Assembly (NCBI GenBank): GCA_902785695.1
Contig: CACZZQ010000007.1
Coordinates: 1-64,000, forward strand
Direction: 5' to 3'
DNA: 64,000 bases
Origin: an uncultured Prevotellaceae bacterium
Lineage (GTDB): Bacteria; Bacteroidota; Bacteroidia; Bacteroidales; Bacteroidaceae
The notes below the pieces were generated by a model, which was not told the origin of the DNA, ran no database searches, and was given only the letters and a program-made list of their open reading frames with translations. The translations under genes and the position numbers were made by a program. Below, piece after piece: positions 37,001 through 46,223 of the stretch; the stretch's first letter is position 1, and every line of letters starts with the position of its first letter.

Positions 37001-38470
37001 TTAGTTATTTGATTTCGCAAAAACAACTTGAATCTTAACGGGAGAATCCGTATTCTTTGTTCCTTTAATCAGTTTGGTACTTGTCAGCGACATATCGTGT
37101 TCGGCACTTGTAGATGTTCCGCTTACGTATGTGATAGGTACCAACAATACTTTATTCCAATTGGGATTCTCTGTTTCCCAGTTAGGATTGGCAGAAGTTC
37201 CGTCTTGATAATTTCTCCACATCTGTTTTACAAGCGGAATAATGTTTGTAAAGTTATAGGTGTTCGTTGCAGAATAGCTGGAAGAGATGTAGTTGAAATT
37301 TGCATAGAATGACGTTGTCAAGTCTGGCACATTATTACCTTCAAAGAATGAAGTGAGACTATCTTCCTGAACCATCAGTATTGTCTGCGGTATTGCAAAC
37401 ATACGCTCGTCGCTCGATTCATCGTTGATACGCTGGAAAGACAACTTGGCAGCGATGATTGAATCATTGTCATGACCATTGAAAATATCTTTTACAGGTA
37501 AGGTTGCCTCAGTGAACAATCCTGCAGGAGACTTTAAATAGGTATGATTAGTATTTGCTGCAAGTTGACGAATGGCTTTCGTGTCATTGGTAATAAGAGT
37601 GCTTTGCAGAACCTCGCGGGTTCCTGCCAACGTCATTGTAGAGTTGACTACAGTCGTATCACTTTGATAACGGAAAAACACACGCAAGCCTATATTTGAC
37701 ACCTTGGCATGGAACCCGTAGCCGTCGGTAATCTCAAAGAAGAAGCCTGGACATACATGATGGCTGAAGGCATAGGAATTCTTGAAATACTCTGGATGCT
37801 CGTGATACTGACGGATAATATAGGTGCCATAATTGTTAACGGTATTACCATTGTAGGTATAGGGCTCGTTAAGTGAGACACGGATATTGTTCAGATAAGT
37901 GGACTTTGTCCTTGTGGTGTCTTGGTCTGTCAGATTGAGGAAACTGAACATTTTGCTCTTATTCAATCCTTCCGTCTTAACCATACCGTGACTCATGGGA
38001 TTGAAGTTAGAATAGTACTTCACACCAGGCTCCATAGTGGTAGACAGTTCATGCACAGTCATCTTGATTGACAACAGCGAGTCACTAGCATTAAAGGGAT
38101 TGCTAACATAAAGGATCAGGTCGCAGGAGTCTGCTACGGGCAGGTTGTCTTGATTGCTAATGCTTACGAACTTCTCTGCCTGTGGTATTCTCATAACATC
38201 AAGGAGATGAAACTGTGTGGAAAACTCACTCTTCACATCCGTCAGTGTCTCAGGGTCACGCACAAGTCCTAAATAACATGTACTGCTTTGAGTAAAGACA
38301 GAGTCGGCAACGTACGACTGAGTTTCAACAGGAAATTCGATAGGAGTTCCTATCTCAAGTCGTTCTTCTGTGTTAGTTATTGACTGACCGATACTGTCAG
38401 TTCCTTCTCCACATGAATAAATGGCCATTGTCGTGAGAACGACACTAGCCATATAGATGATTCTTTTCAT
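37001..38470 (-). CDS. DUF4270 family lipoprotein
   Basis: A 489-residue exported protein with a lipoprotein-type leader (MASVVLTTMAIYSCGEGTDS, acylated Cys near residue 20). The body is a long beta-rich DUF4270 sequence. DUF4270 genes recur beside glgA-like and panC genes in Bacteroidota. Together with the GT5 gene upstream (25 bp gap) and the small basic protein downstream it makes one operon, divergent from panCD. Role unknown. Confidence 0.8.
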   Translation of the reverse strand: MKRIIYMASVVLTTMAIYSCGEGTDSIGQSITNTEERLEIGTPIEFPVETQSYVADSVFTQSSTCYLGLVRDPETLTDVKSEFSTQFHLLDVMRIPQAEKFVSISNQDNLPVADSCDLILYVSNPFNASDSLLSIKMTVHELSTTMEPGVKYYSNFNPMSHGMVKTEGLNKSKMFSFLNLTDQDTTRTKSTYLNNIRVSLNEPYTYNGNTVNNYGTYIIRQYHEHPEYFKNSYAFSHHVCPGFFFEITDGYGFHAKVSNIGLRVFFRYQSDTTVVNSTMTLAGTREVLQSTLITNDTKAIRQLAANTNHTYLKSPAGLFTEATLPVKDIFNGHDNDSIIAAKLSFQRINDESSDERMFAIPQTILMVQEDSLTSFFEGNNVPDLTTSFYANFNYISSSYSATNTYNFTNIIPLVKQMWRNYQDGTSANPNWETENPNWNKVLLVPITYVSGTSTSAEHDMSLTSTKLIKGTKNTDSPVKIQVVFAKSNN

Positions 38471-38494
38471 ATTGTATTCCTGTAATATTGTTGA

Positions 38495-39304
38495 TTATTC
38501 AGGGCATATCTGATCGTAAAATGCTTCAAACGCATCGCCAAAGTCTTCGCCCTGGTATCCTAATGTTGGCTTACCTTTTTCCTTTGCATATTTTTGCAAT
38601 GTCTTATTGACGTTCTTTTCTGAAATGACAATTCCGTCGCTATAGTCGATGGCCAGCTTTCCTAATTCATCGAAATTGAAATCATCATTATACTCTGTAA
38701 GCATCTCGGACTTGGCATCACGGAATTCTACGCATTCTTTGAAGTTGTTGCCTAAATCACCTTTCACGGTTTTCGAAAAGAGTGACGTGACAACCTTCGT
38801 ATTGGCAAACGAAGGCTCGTCGCTATAGGCAGACTTGATGTAGAACGGCACAACGCCACTCATCCATCCCTGACAATGAATGATGTCCGGAATCCAACGC
38901 AGTTTCTTGACCGTTTCCAATACTCCACGTGCAAAGAAGATGGCTCTTTCACCATTGTCATTGTAATCAATGCCGTTTTCATCGACTTCCATCTGCCGCT
39001 TGGAGAAATAATCATCGTTGTCAATAAAATATACCTGAACTCGAGAAGTGGGAATGGAAGCCACCTTAATGATGAGCGGATGGTCGGTGTCGTTAATGAT
39101 AAGATTCATTCCTGACAGCCTGATGACCTCATGAAGTTGACCACGTCGTTCATTGATGGTACCCCATTTGGGCATAAAGGTACGAATCTCATGGTTGCGA
39201 TCCTGCATCACATGCGGTAATTCACGCCCCATTACCGACATTGTCGTGTCAGGCACGTACGGAGATATTTCTTGATTGATGAATAGAATTTTCTTCTTTG
39301 CCAT
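38495..39304 (-). CDS. Glycogen/starch synthase GT5 N-terminal-domain protein
   Basis: A 269-residue protein matching only the N-terminal (ADP-glucose synthase, GT5 catalytic-domain) half of glycogen synthase: KILFINQEISPYVPDTTMSVMG, then ERAIFFARGVLETVKKL and IIHCQGWMSGVVPFYIK. The GT-B C-terminal domain that binds the sugar nucleotide is missing, and the usual KTGGL near the start is replaced by DTTMS. Similar short proteins beside panC are known in Bacteroides, so this is a stable form and not a fresh truncation. Enzymatic activity is doubtful. Start at 39304 is supported by a -7 box at 39327-39334, which lies inside the longer frame. Confidence 0.75.
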   Translation of the reverse strand: MAKKKILFINQEISPYVPDTTMSVMGRELPHVMQDRNHEIRTFMPKWGTINERRGQLHEVIRLSGMNLIINDTDHPLIIKVASIPTSRVQVYFIDNDDYFSKRQMEVDENGIDYNDNGERAIFFARGVLETVKKLRWIPDIIHCQGWMSGVVPFYIKSAYSDEPSFANTKVVTSLFSKTVKGDLGNNFKECVEFRDAKSEMLTEYNDDFNFDELGKLAIDYSDGIVISEKNVNKTLQKYAKEKGKPTLGYQGEDFGDAFEAFYDQICPE

Positions 39305-39326
39305 CTTTATTAGAGTTTTTACATTG

Positions 39327-39334
39327 CAAAGGTA
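39327..39334 (-). promoter_or_regulatory. -7 promoter box of the GT5-DUF4270 operon
   Basis: The minus strand reads TACCTTTG 22 bp before the start codon at 39304. A divergent panC promoter with a less canonical TTATTTTG box (39440-39447) faces the other way. Confidence 0.6.
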
Positions 39335-39477
39335 CAAATTTTTTTGTATAAATCCGCATAAAAAGTGTGATTTTAGGAAAAAGTGACATTTTATAGGCTT
39401 ATTTTTAGTCTTTTTTTTCCATATTTGAGAAAAATGTTGTTATTTTGCACTCCCAAAGCAAATGACATTTGTTAAGA

Positions 39478-40329
39478 ATGAAAGTTTTTAAGAGAATTGT
39501 TGATCTTCAGAATGCGCTTTTTGAAGAACGCAAACATGGTAAAAAGATTGGATTAGTGCCAACGATGGGGGCTCTTCATGAAGGGCATGCGTCACTTGTT
39601 CGGCATAGTGTTAGCGAGAATGACGTTACTGTGGTTTCGGTTTTTGTGAATCCTACACAGTTTAACGACAAAAATGACCTGAAGAATTATCCTCGTGATT
39701 TGGAAGCAGACTGCCATCTGCTGGAATCGTGCGGTGCTGATTATGTGTTGGCTCCAGAGGTAGAAGAAATGTATCCAACACCCGATACGCGGCATTTTGA
39801 ATTTCCACCCGTATCTACTGTGATGGAGGGTGCACATCGTCCAGGCCACTTCAATGGCGTTTGCCAAGTGGTTAGCCGATTGTTCTATATTGTACGTCCA
39901 GATAACGCTTATTTCGGAGAGAAAGACTGGCAGCAGATAGCCGTTGTGAAGGCTATGGTGCGTCAGTTGGGGTTGGGTGTACAAATAGTGGAGTGTCCTA
40001 TTGTGCGTGATACAGACGGACTGGCTCGCAGCAGCCGCAACAGTTTGCTGGCACCCGACGAAAGAGCCATCGCACCTGCTATCTATAAGGCACTGAAGGA
40101 TAGCCTGACCTACGCTAAAAGCCATTCACTGAAAGATACCCACGATAAGGTTGTAAACGATATTAACAGTGTGAAAGGGCTTGAGGTGGAGTATTTCTCC
40201 ATTGTTGATGGCAATACACTACAGGATGTGAATGAATGGGATGATTCGCCTTATGTAGTTGGCTGTATCACTGTGTATTGTGGTAAGACACCTATCCGTC
40301 TGATTGACCATATCAAATATAAAGAGTAG
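39478..40329 (+). CDS. panC: Pantothenate synthetase
   Basis: A 283-residue ATP-dependent ligase joining pantoate and beta-alanine. Signature blocks are [45 protein letters not shown] and [11 protein letters not shown]. The ATG at 39478 is chosen; the longer frame would use TTG at 39469. panD follows 5 bp downstream, so both steps towards pantothenate are co-transcribed. Confidence 0.95.
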   Translation: MKVFKRIVDLQNALFEERKHGKKIGLVPTMGALHEGHASLVRHSVSENDVTVVSVFVNPTQFNDKNDLKNYPRDLEADCHLLESCGADYVLAPEVEEMYPTPDTRHFEFPPVSTVMEGAHRPGHFNGVCQVVSRLFYIVRPDNAYFGEKDWQQIAVVKAMVRQLGLGVQIVECPIVRDTDGLARSSRNSLLAPDERAIAPAIYKALKDSLTYAKSHSLKDTHDKVVNDINSVKGLEVEYFSIVDGNTLQDVNEWDDSPYVVGCITVYCGKTPIRLIDHIKYKE

Positions 40330-40334
40330 AAGAT

Positions 40335-40676
40335 ATGATGATAGAAGTAATGAAATCCAAGTTGCACTGTGTACAAGTGACAGAAGCCAACTTGAATTAT
40401 ATGGGTAGTATTACCATTGATGAGGATCTGATGGATGCCGCTAATTTTATTGCCGGCGAGAAAGTGCAGGTTCTTGACAACAATAACGGTGAGCGTTTCG
40501 AAACCTATATCATTAAAGGCGAACGAGGAAGTGGATGTATCTGCTTGAATGGAGCTGCAGCTCGAAGGGTTCAGGTTGGCGATATAGTGATTATCATTTC
40601 CTATGCATTGATGGATTTCGAGGAAGCCAAGACCTTCAAGCCAACAGTCGTATTCCCTCAGGACAATCATCTATAA
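40335..40676 (+). CDS. panD: Aspartate 1-decarboxylase
   Basis: A 113-residue pyruvoyl enzyme that makes beta-alanine from aspartate, supplying PanC. The self-cleavage site Gly-Ser is visible in [15 protein letters not shown], and [15 protein letters not shown] matches the family. ATG ATG at 40335/40338 leaves two equivalent starts. A strong terminator follows 24 bp after the stop. Confidence 0.95.
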   Translation: MMIEVMKSKLHCVQVTEANLNYMGSITIDEDLMDAANFIAGEKVQVLDNNNGERFETYIIKGERGSGCICLNGAAARRVQVGDIVIIISYALMDFEEAKTFKPTVVFPQDNHL

Positions 40677-40699
40677 AAATTGAGAATTACACTTAATCG

Positions 40700-40740
40700 A
40701 GTAGGAGGTAAACACCAACAATCAGTGTTTACCTCCTACT
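40700..40740. terminator. Bidirectional hairpin between panD and the OmpA gene
   Basis: AGTAGGAGGTAAACAC (40700-40715) pairs perfectly with its inverse at 40725-40740 around a 9-nt loop. It lies between convergent genes. The U-tract on the + strand is short (TTGATTAT), so termination may depend mainly on the very stable stem. Confidence 0.7.
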
Positions 40741-40767
40741 TGATTATAATATGTATTCTATAGATGT

Positions 40768-41850
40768 TTACTCTTCTCCAAATGCAATAACCACACGGTT
40801 TTCATCGTTGTTGGCAAAAGGCTGCTCGGTATCACCTTTCACGTCAATCTTTAGACGGTCGACAGCAACACCCTTGGCAACGAGTGCCTTCTTGACATTA
40901 TCAGCACGATCGGCTGCAATCTTCTTGTTGATTCTTGCATTACCAGTTTCTTTGTCTGCATAGCCCGTCAGAAGAATGGTAGCTTTGGGATTCTCGTTTG
41001 CCCATTTCACAATCTGGTCAATCTTTCCCGTCTGTTCAGACTTGATGTTCGACTTGGCCAAATCGAAGAAGATATTCTCTGTAATCTTTACTGGCTGCTT
41101 TACCACAGGCTTAGGCTCAGGTTTGGGCTCCGGCTTGCTTTCCACCACAGTGGGTTTTGCAGGAGCAACTTCTGTTTTATTGGTCTCATCAACTTCGGCA
41201 ATAGGCTGTTCCACGATAGGAGCAACTTGTTTCACCTTCTTATGTCCAAACTTAAAGGTAAGTCCAGCCATAGCATAAGGCCACCATTTGTTGTTGTCAG
41301 TGGTCAAACCGTTCTTCTGACGAACATAGTTGGTACCTGCCTCTAGATTGATACCCCAGTGCTTAGACAGGTTGAAGTCGAGCATACCTCCCACTTTCCA
41401 TGCAGGATTCCAGCGGTCGCCTCCATCAGCGGTAGCATAGGCATAATTGTCAATCCATGCATGAGGAAGAGCCAGTTCGAAAGGAACACCTGCAATGGCA
41501 ATGACATTAACAAAATTCTTCTGATTGGGGAAGAATACATTAGAAAGGTTGAACATCATGTCAAGGTCAATGTTGCCAATCTTGCTCTTGTATTCGCTGT
41601 CATCAGCAAGCGTGGCTTTCCATGAACTACCATTAGCCTGTAGACGAAGGCCAAATACATCCGTGAAATTGTAACCCAGAGAAATGGCTGCCATTGGATT
41701 CCATTTACGGTCAATGTTCTGACCATTATAGGTTTTCATCATACCACCCTGTAAACCTATGAAGGCATGGGGATATTCTTTTGTTTCCTGAGCGGAAACA
41801 GTGATAGCAAATAACATCGCCACCATTGAAAGAAGAATTCTGTACTTCAT
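40768..41850 (-). CDS. OmpA-family outer-membrane protein
   Basis: A 360-residue protein: signal peptide (residues 1-20, AITVSAQ), an eight-strand barrel (about 25-205) and a Pro/Lys/Val linker with KPEPKPEPKP repeats (about 220-260). The C-terminal OmpA peptidoglycan-binding domain carries LLTGYADKETGNARINKKIAADRADNVKKAL (written here in part). It anchors the outer membrane to the wall. A strong minus-strand promoter precedes it. Confidence 0.9.
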   Translation of the reverse strand: MKYRILLSMVAMLFAITVSAQETKEYPHAFIGLQGGMMKTYNGQNIDRKWNPMAAISLGYNFTDVFGLRLQANGSSWKATLADDSEYKSKIGNIDLDMMFNLSNVFFPNQKNFVNVIAIAGVPFELALPHAWIDNYAYATADGGDRWNPAWKVGGMLDFNLSKHWGINLEAGTNYVRQKNGLTTDNNKWWPYAMAGLTFKFGHKKVKQVAPIVEQPIAEVDETNKTEVAPAKPTVVESKPEPKPEPKPVVKQPVKITENIFFDLAKSNIKSEQTGKIDQIVKWANENPKATILLTGYADKETGNARINKKIAADRADNVKKALVAKGVAVDRLKIDVKGDTEQPFANNDENRVVIAFGEE

Positions 41851-41889
41851 GTGATACTAATTTGTTGATTAAGTTTTGTTAATTTGCCG

Positions 41890-41921
41890 CAAAGATAATG
41901 CGTTTTTTCGAGAAAAGCAAA
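41890..41921 (-). promoter_or_regulatory. Promoter of the OmpA-family gene
   Basis: On the minus strand TTTG (41918-41921), a 20-bp spacer and TATCTTTG (41890-41897). A 39-nt gap follows to the start codon. Confidence 0.8.
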
Positions 41922-41971
41922 TCTTTTGCCCGAAAAAACGCATTAACAACGGAAAATATCTAGTGACTGGA

Positions 41972-43303
41972 TTAAATATCCTCTCCGTAGCGCTCCTTTG
42001 TGATTTGCGCTAACGACTTACCACGGGTATGGGGCATACCAATAAGACCAACGATAAGTGCGATGGCCAGGAGGGCTACCATACAATAGGCAGCAAGGGT
42101 AAATCCCTCACCGTTTTCACCATAGATAAAGGTGAAGACAAGTCCCCAGACAGCTGACAGACCGCGAACGATGAAAAACATCAGACCTTGAGCTCCGGCA
42201 CGGAACTTGGCAGGGAAGAGCTCGGAGCCCCAGAGGGCGTAGAACACCTGTACGGAACTACCGTTGTTGATACCCCATAGGATAGTAAAGATCCAAATAC
42301 CTGCAATGCTGGTGATGCTGCCACCGATGACGAGTATCCATGCTGTAAGTGCTGCTGCCAATCCAAAAACGTAGAACAGGCAATGTGCCACCTTGTCAAC
42401 AAAGAACGAGATGATGAATGTGGTGACAACAACGAATACCCAGCTGACACAACTCAACATGTTGGCTGTCTCGTTACTCAGACCACCAGCCGTCTCGTAG
42501 ACATGAGGCATGAAGAAGCCCATGACGGAGGCAACGAGATTCCAAGTGAGGTAGATGCAAGCCAAGAAAGCTACGGTCTTGATAGCTATGCGGTTTGTAA
42601 ACAACAGTTTGATATTGTCAACGATGCTGCTCTTGTCCTCTGCCTGCTTGGATGTAAATTCTGCACTCTCATCAAGTTGGCGCTGTAGCGTCCAAGCTAC
42701 GAGAGCCACAACAAACAGTGTGAAGAATACCACACGTGAAGAGAATACCTCAACAGCGGTGTTTGCTGCATCGGTTCCTATGACGGCATGGGCCAGAGAC
42801 ACAACGGGGCCGTTAAGCAGACCGCCTGGTGCGAGTAACATTCCGAAGAAGAGAATGAACATAGGTCCCAGACCCCACGACATTTGCGAAATACAGATGT
42901 TACGTCCTCGGTTATTGACCTCAGATGACTCTGAGATATATGTCCATGAGGCAGGAACACCAATACCTACTGAAATGCCTGTTACGAGGAATCCAGCGAG
43001 TAGCATGGGGTAGCTGACGGATAGCATGACGATGAGTACGCCCAGCATATAAACCAACAAGTTATAAGTGAAGATAAACTTTCGTCCAAACTTGTCTGCC
43101 AGGAACCCACCAATGATGGCACCAATGGCAGCACCCATCGCATTGGCGCTGAGAGCGTTGAGCCACCCTAAGTGCACCTCTTCCAAGCCCAGATAACTTT
43201 TCCATAAGGTCAGCCCGGATGCACCTGCCACAATGGCACCGGCATCAAGGTAGTTGTTGAGCGACACAGCAATGGTCGACTTCAAAGAACTGGATTTTGC
43301 CAT
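41972..43303 (-). CDS. Sugar-porter MFS transporter, probably for L-rhamnose
   Basis: A 443-residue major facilitator protein with twelve predicted helices. The sugar-porter motif GGFLADKFGRK lies after helix 2, and a GRN/ISQMSWGLG block replaces the usual PESPR region; GMPHTRGKSLAQI stands near the end. It is 4 bp downstream of rhaA, so rhamnose (or another deoxy sugar) is the likely cargo. The canonical RhaT permease family is different; substrate assignment is by context. Confidence 0.8.
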   Translation of the reverse strand: MAKSSSLKSTIAVSLNNYLDAGAIVAGASGLTLWKSYLGLEEVHLGWLNALSANAMGAAIGAIIGGFLADKFGRKFIFTYNLLVYMLGVLIVMLSVSYPMLLAGFLVTGISVGIGVPASWTYISESSEVNNRGRNICISQMSWGLGPMFILFFGMLLAPGGLLNGPVVSLAHAVIGTDAANTAVEVFSSRVVFFTLFVVALVAWTLQRQLDESAEFTSKQAEDKSSIVDNIKLLFTNRIAIKTVAFLACIYLTWNLVASVMGFFMPHVYETAGGLSNETANMLSCVSWVFVVVTTFIISFFVDKVAHCLFYVFGLAAALTAWILVIGGSITSIAGIWIFTILWGINNGSSVQVFYALWGSELFPAKFRAGAQGLMFFIVRGLSAVWGLVFTFIYGENGEGFTLAAYCMVALLAIALIVGLIGMPHTRGKSLAQITKERYGEDI

Positions 43304-43307
43304 TGGT

Positions 43308-44558
43308 TTATCTCTTTGAGGTTACGTCCTTCTCGTATTGCTGGATGCAGGCAATATATTCCTCACCTACGGGTACGTTGTTCTTCAGGTTGAAGTAGTC
43401 AAACACGGCACCAAATGGCAGCGACTTAGCTTCTTCCATCAGGGCGAGACGCTCGAACAACTGACCGTTATCCTCGTACTCGCGCAGCTTCTGCTTCGGC
43501 TCCAACAGGGCCTGAAGAATGCATTTCTGAGTCGCGCGTGTACCTATAATATATGCACCTATACGGTTGATAGAAGCATCGAAATAGTCGAGACCGACGT
43601 GAGCACGATCCAAGGCATCGCTACGAACGAGTTCCTTGAAAAGGTCGAGAGTCTGGTCGTTCATGATGGTCACATGGTCAGAGTCCCAACGAACGGGGCG
43701 AGAAACGTGGAGCATCAGCTCTGGTACATACATCAGCAGGGTAGAGACGAAGTCAGAGACATTCTCTGTCTGTTCGTAGTGGCCTGTATCAATGGTGTAC
43801 ATCTGCTTACGGGTTGCACAGTAAGCGGTGTAGAAATCATGCGATCCTACGGTGTAGCTCTCCAAACCGATACCAAACAGCTTAGCTTCAAAGCAATTCT
43901 TTACACCATCAAGCTTCTCCTCCATAATCTCATCGAGAGAAGCTGCGAGAATCTCACGATATTTCTTGCGCTGTACAGGCATATCCTTCGAGCCGTCGTG
44001 TACCCAGATGTTCATGATACAAGGATCGTTCTGAGCCTTACCCATGGCATCGGCGATGCGGCGGCAACGCTTGGTATGCTCAATCCAGAAGTCACGGATA
44101 GCCTTGTCGGGGTTTGACAGCGTCAGGCTGCCACTCTTGGGATGTGAGAAGGAAGATGAGTTGAAGTCGAGCTTCATGTTGTTCTCCTTAGCCCACTGAA
44201 TCCAACTTTCGAAATGCTCTACGCCGCACTGGTCGCGGTCTACAAATTTATTACCAAAGTCGCCATAGATCTCGTGGAGATTCAGACGATGGTTACCTGC
44301 AATAAGGGTTTTGACGAATTCTATATCTTGACGCACCTCGTCGATGTTACGTGCACGACCAGGGTAGTTGCCGGTGGTCTGGATGCCGCCAGAGAGGGCG
44401 TCGTTGCGCTCGAAACCAACCACGTCGTCGGTCTGCCAGCAGTGCAGTGAGATTTGCTGTTTCTGGAGCTGGTCAAGTACTGCGTCGGTATCAACGCCAA
44501 CGGCTGCATAGCGGTCTTTCGCTACGGCATAAGCTTTTTCAATCAGTTCTGCTTTCAT
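43308..44558 (-). CDS. rhaA: L-rhamnose isomerase
   Basis: A 416-residue enzyme converting L-rhamnose to L-rhamnulose. Family blocks are ISLHCWQTDDVVGFE, NLHEIYGDFG, LDFNSSSFSHPKS, WVHDGSKD and the metal-site region IDTGHYEQTENV. Length matches E. coli RhaA (419). Middle gene of the operon rhaB-rhaA-transporter. Confidence 0.95.
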   Translation of the reverse strand: MKAELIEKAYAVAKDRYAAVGVDTDAVLDQLQKQQISLHCWQTDDVVGFERNDALSGGIQTTGNYPGRARNIDEVRQDIEFVKTLIAGNHRLNLHEIYGDFGNKFVDRDQCGVEHFESWIQWAKENNMKLDFNSSSFSHPKSGSLTLSNPDKAIRDFWIEHTKRCRRIADAMGKAQNDPCIMNIWVHDGSKDMPVQRKKYREILAASLDEIMEEKLDGVKNCFEAKLFGIGLESYTVGSHDFYTAYCATRKQMYTIDTGHYEQTENVSDFVSTLLMYVPELMLHVSRPVRWDSDHVTIMNDQTLDLFKELVRSDALDRAHVGLDYFDASINRIGAYIIGTRATQKCILQALLEPKQKLREYEDNGQLFERLALMEEAKSLPFGAVFDYFNLKNNVPVGEEYIACIQQYEKDVTSKR

Positions 44559-44570
44559 TTGCTTTGAGTT

Positions 44571-46052
44571 TTATTTGTTTGTTATGTTTAGATACTTTTT
44601 ATAAGCTTCGTCCCAGGTTTCTTTATCCTGCGGCTCGTATTTCTTCATTTCTGTTGAGTTGGCGATAATCTGGCGCATCTGCCAGATGTCGCTGACAAGA
44701 CCTGAGGCCTTAGCCTGAAGCATAATATTTCCAATAGCGGTGCACTCTTGAGGACCAGCCAGAACGGTTGCGCCAGTGGAGTTGGCCGTAAACTGGTTCA
44801 GGTATTTGTTGAGCGAGCCACCACCGATGATATGGAGTACGTGAAGGTCGAATGATGCAAACTCCTTAAGCCAATCGAACACCTGACGATAACGGAGAGC
44901 CAGTGAATCGAAGATGCATCGGCAAATCTCTGCAGGTGTCTCTGGCACGGGCTGGTTGGTGTCGCGACAATATTCCTGAATAGCCCTAATCATAGATGAG
45001 GGAGCAGCAAAAGCCGCGTCATCAGGATTGATGAGTGAGCGGAATGGCTCTACTGTCATAGCCTGACCTTGCAACTCGGGATGTGAAAGTTTGCGAACTT
45101 CCTCAGGCCATTCCAAGCGACAGCGCTCATAAAGCCACATACCACAGATATTTTTCAGGAAGCGGGTCGTACCCTCAATTCCACCTTCATTAGTGAAGTT
45201 ACGTTCGTATGAGAGGTCGTTGATGATGGCATCTTTCGTCTCAATACCCATAAGGCTCCAGGTACCACTTGAAAGGTAGGCAAAGTTTTCGTCTTTCGCT
45301 GGTACGGCGGCAACGGCAGAGCCAGTGTCGTGACCAGCCACAGCGATGACAGGAACAGGACCAAGTCCTGTGAGTCGCTGCACTTCTTCGGTGAGCACAC
45401 CAATCTGAGTTCCTGGGTTGACCATCTTGCCAAATTTAGAGCGGGTGAGTCCCAGAGAATTGAGCAGTCGCTCGTCGAGTTGCTTGGTGCGTGGGTCGAG
45501 CAACTGCGAGGTAGATGCGATGGTATATTCGCAAACCTCGTTGCCTGTGAGCATCCAGCTGAGTGCATCGGACACGAAGAGAATCTTCGAAGCATTACGA
45601 AATGCGGAGTTGCCCTCGCGCTTCATCGCATAGAGCTGGAAGATAGAGTTGAAGTTCATGAACTGGATACCAGTTACATCGTACACCTCTTTCTTTGAAA
45701 TAACATTCTTCAGGTAGTCATCCATCGCCTCGAAAGTGATAGGATCGCGATAGGCGCGTGGATTCCTTAATATAGCACCGTCATCTCCGATGAATACGAA
45801 GTCTACGCCCCAGGTGTCGATACCTATCGAGGTGACTTCCAATCCACGTTGAGCTACTTCTTTCAGTCCGCGGATGATCTCGAAATAAAGGGCGTAGATG
45901 TCCCAATAGTAGTGACCACCCTGTTCTATAAGGTTATTGGGGAAGCGGGTTACCTCTTCCAACTCAAATTTATCATTCTCGATATGACCAATAATGGTGC
46001 GTCCACTGGTGGCTCCCAGATCTACAGCAAAGAAATATTTCTTATTTCCCAT
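44571..46052 (-). CDS. rhaB: Rhamnulokinase
   Basis: A 493-residue FGGY-family kinase phosphorylating L-rhamnulose. The N-terminal phosphate loop FAVDLGATSGRTIIG, SIGIDTWGVDF with the catalytic Asp, AVAGHDTGSAVAAVP and HIIGGGSLNKYLNQF are all visible. First gene of the rhamnose operon. The aldolase (rhaD) and any rhaM are not in the window. Confidence 0.95.
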   Translation of the reverse strand: MGNKKYFFAVDLGATSGRTIIGHIENDKFELEEVTRFPNNLIEQGGHYYWDIYALYFEIIRGLKEVAQRGLEVTSIGIDTWGVDFVFIGDDGAILRNPRAYRDPITFEAMDDYLKNVISKKEVYDVTGIQFMNFNSIFQLYAMKREGNSAFRNASKILFVSDALSWMLTGNEVCEYTIASTSQLLDPRTKQLDERLLNSLGLTRSKFGKMVNPGTQIGVLTEEVQRLTGLGPVPVIAVAGHDTGSAVAAVPAKDENFAYLSSGTWSLMGIETKDAIINDLSYERNFTNEGGIEGTTRFLKNICGMWLYERCRLEWPEEVRKLSHPELQGQAMTVEPFRSLINPDDAAFAAPSSMIRAIQEYCRDTNQPVPETPAEICRCIFDSLALRYRQVFDWLKEFASFDLHVLHIIGGGSLNKYLNQFTANSTGATVLAGPQECTAIGNIMLQAKASGLVSDIWQMRQIIANSTEMKKYEPQDKETWDEAYKKYLNITNK

Positions 46053-46083
46053 TGTTGTTTTAGTGTGTTAGCTTATTTGTCCG

Positions 46084-46091
46084 CAAAAGTA
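46084..46091 (-). promoter_or_regulatory. -7 promoter box of the rhamnose operon
   Basis: The minus strand reads TACTTTTG 31 bp before the rhaB start. No good TTTG lies upstream at 19-20 bp, which would suit a promoter that needs an activator such as an AraC-type regulator. Confidence 0.6.
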
Positions 46092-46141
46092 CACACTTCT
46101 GTTTATTCTTAGCATCATATTTTGATTTTTGGACATAGTTT

Positions 46142-46172
46142 TTTGTTTGAATCGTTTTTTTTAGTACTTTTG
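46142..46172 (+). promoter_or_regulatory. nhaD promoter
   Basis: TTTG (46142-46145), 19-bp spacer, TACTTTTG (46165-46172); divergent from the rhamnose promoter. Confidence 0.75.
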
Positions 46173-46223
46173 CAGCCAATTTGATGTCAGGACATATTAA
46201 AAACAAATAAATCAATAACTGAA

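Noticed and set aside
39469..39477. TTG start of panC
   Set aside because: ATG at 39478 opens the protein as [11 protein letters not shown], the normal PanC length; TTG would add three residues without support.
40680..40760. Small RNA gene between panD and the OmpA-family gene
   Set aside because: The only structure is one perfect hairpin with no promoter of its own; termination is the simpler reading.
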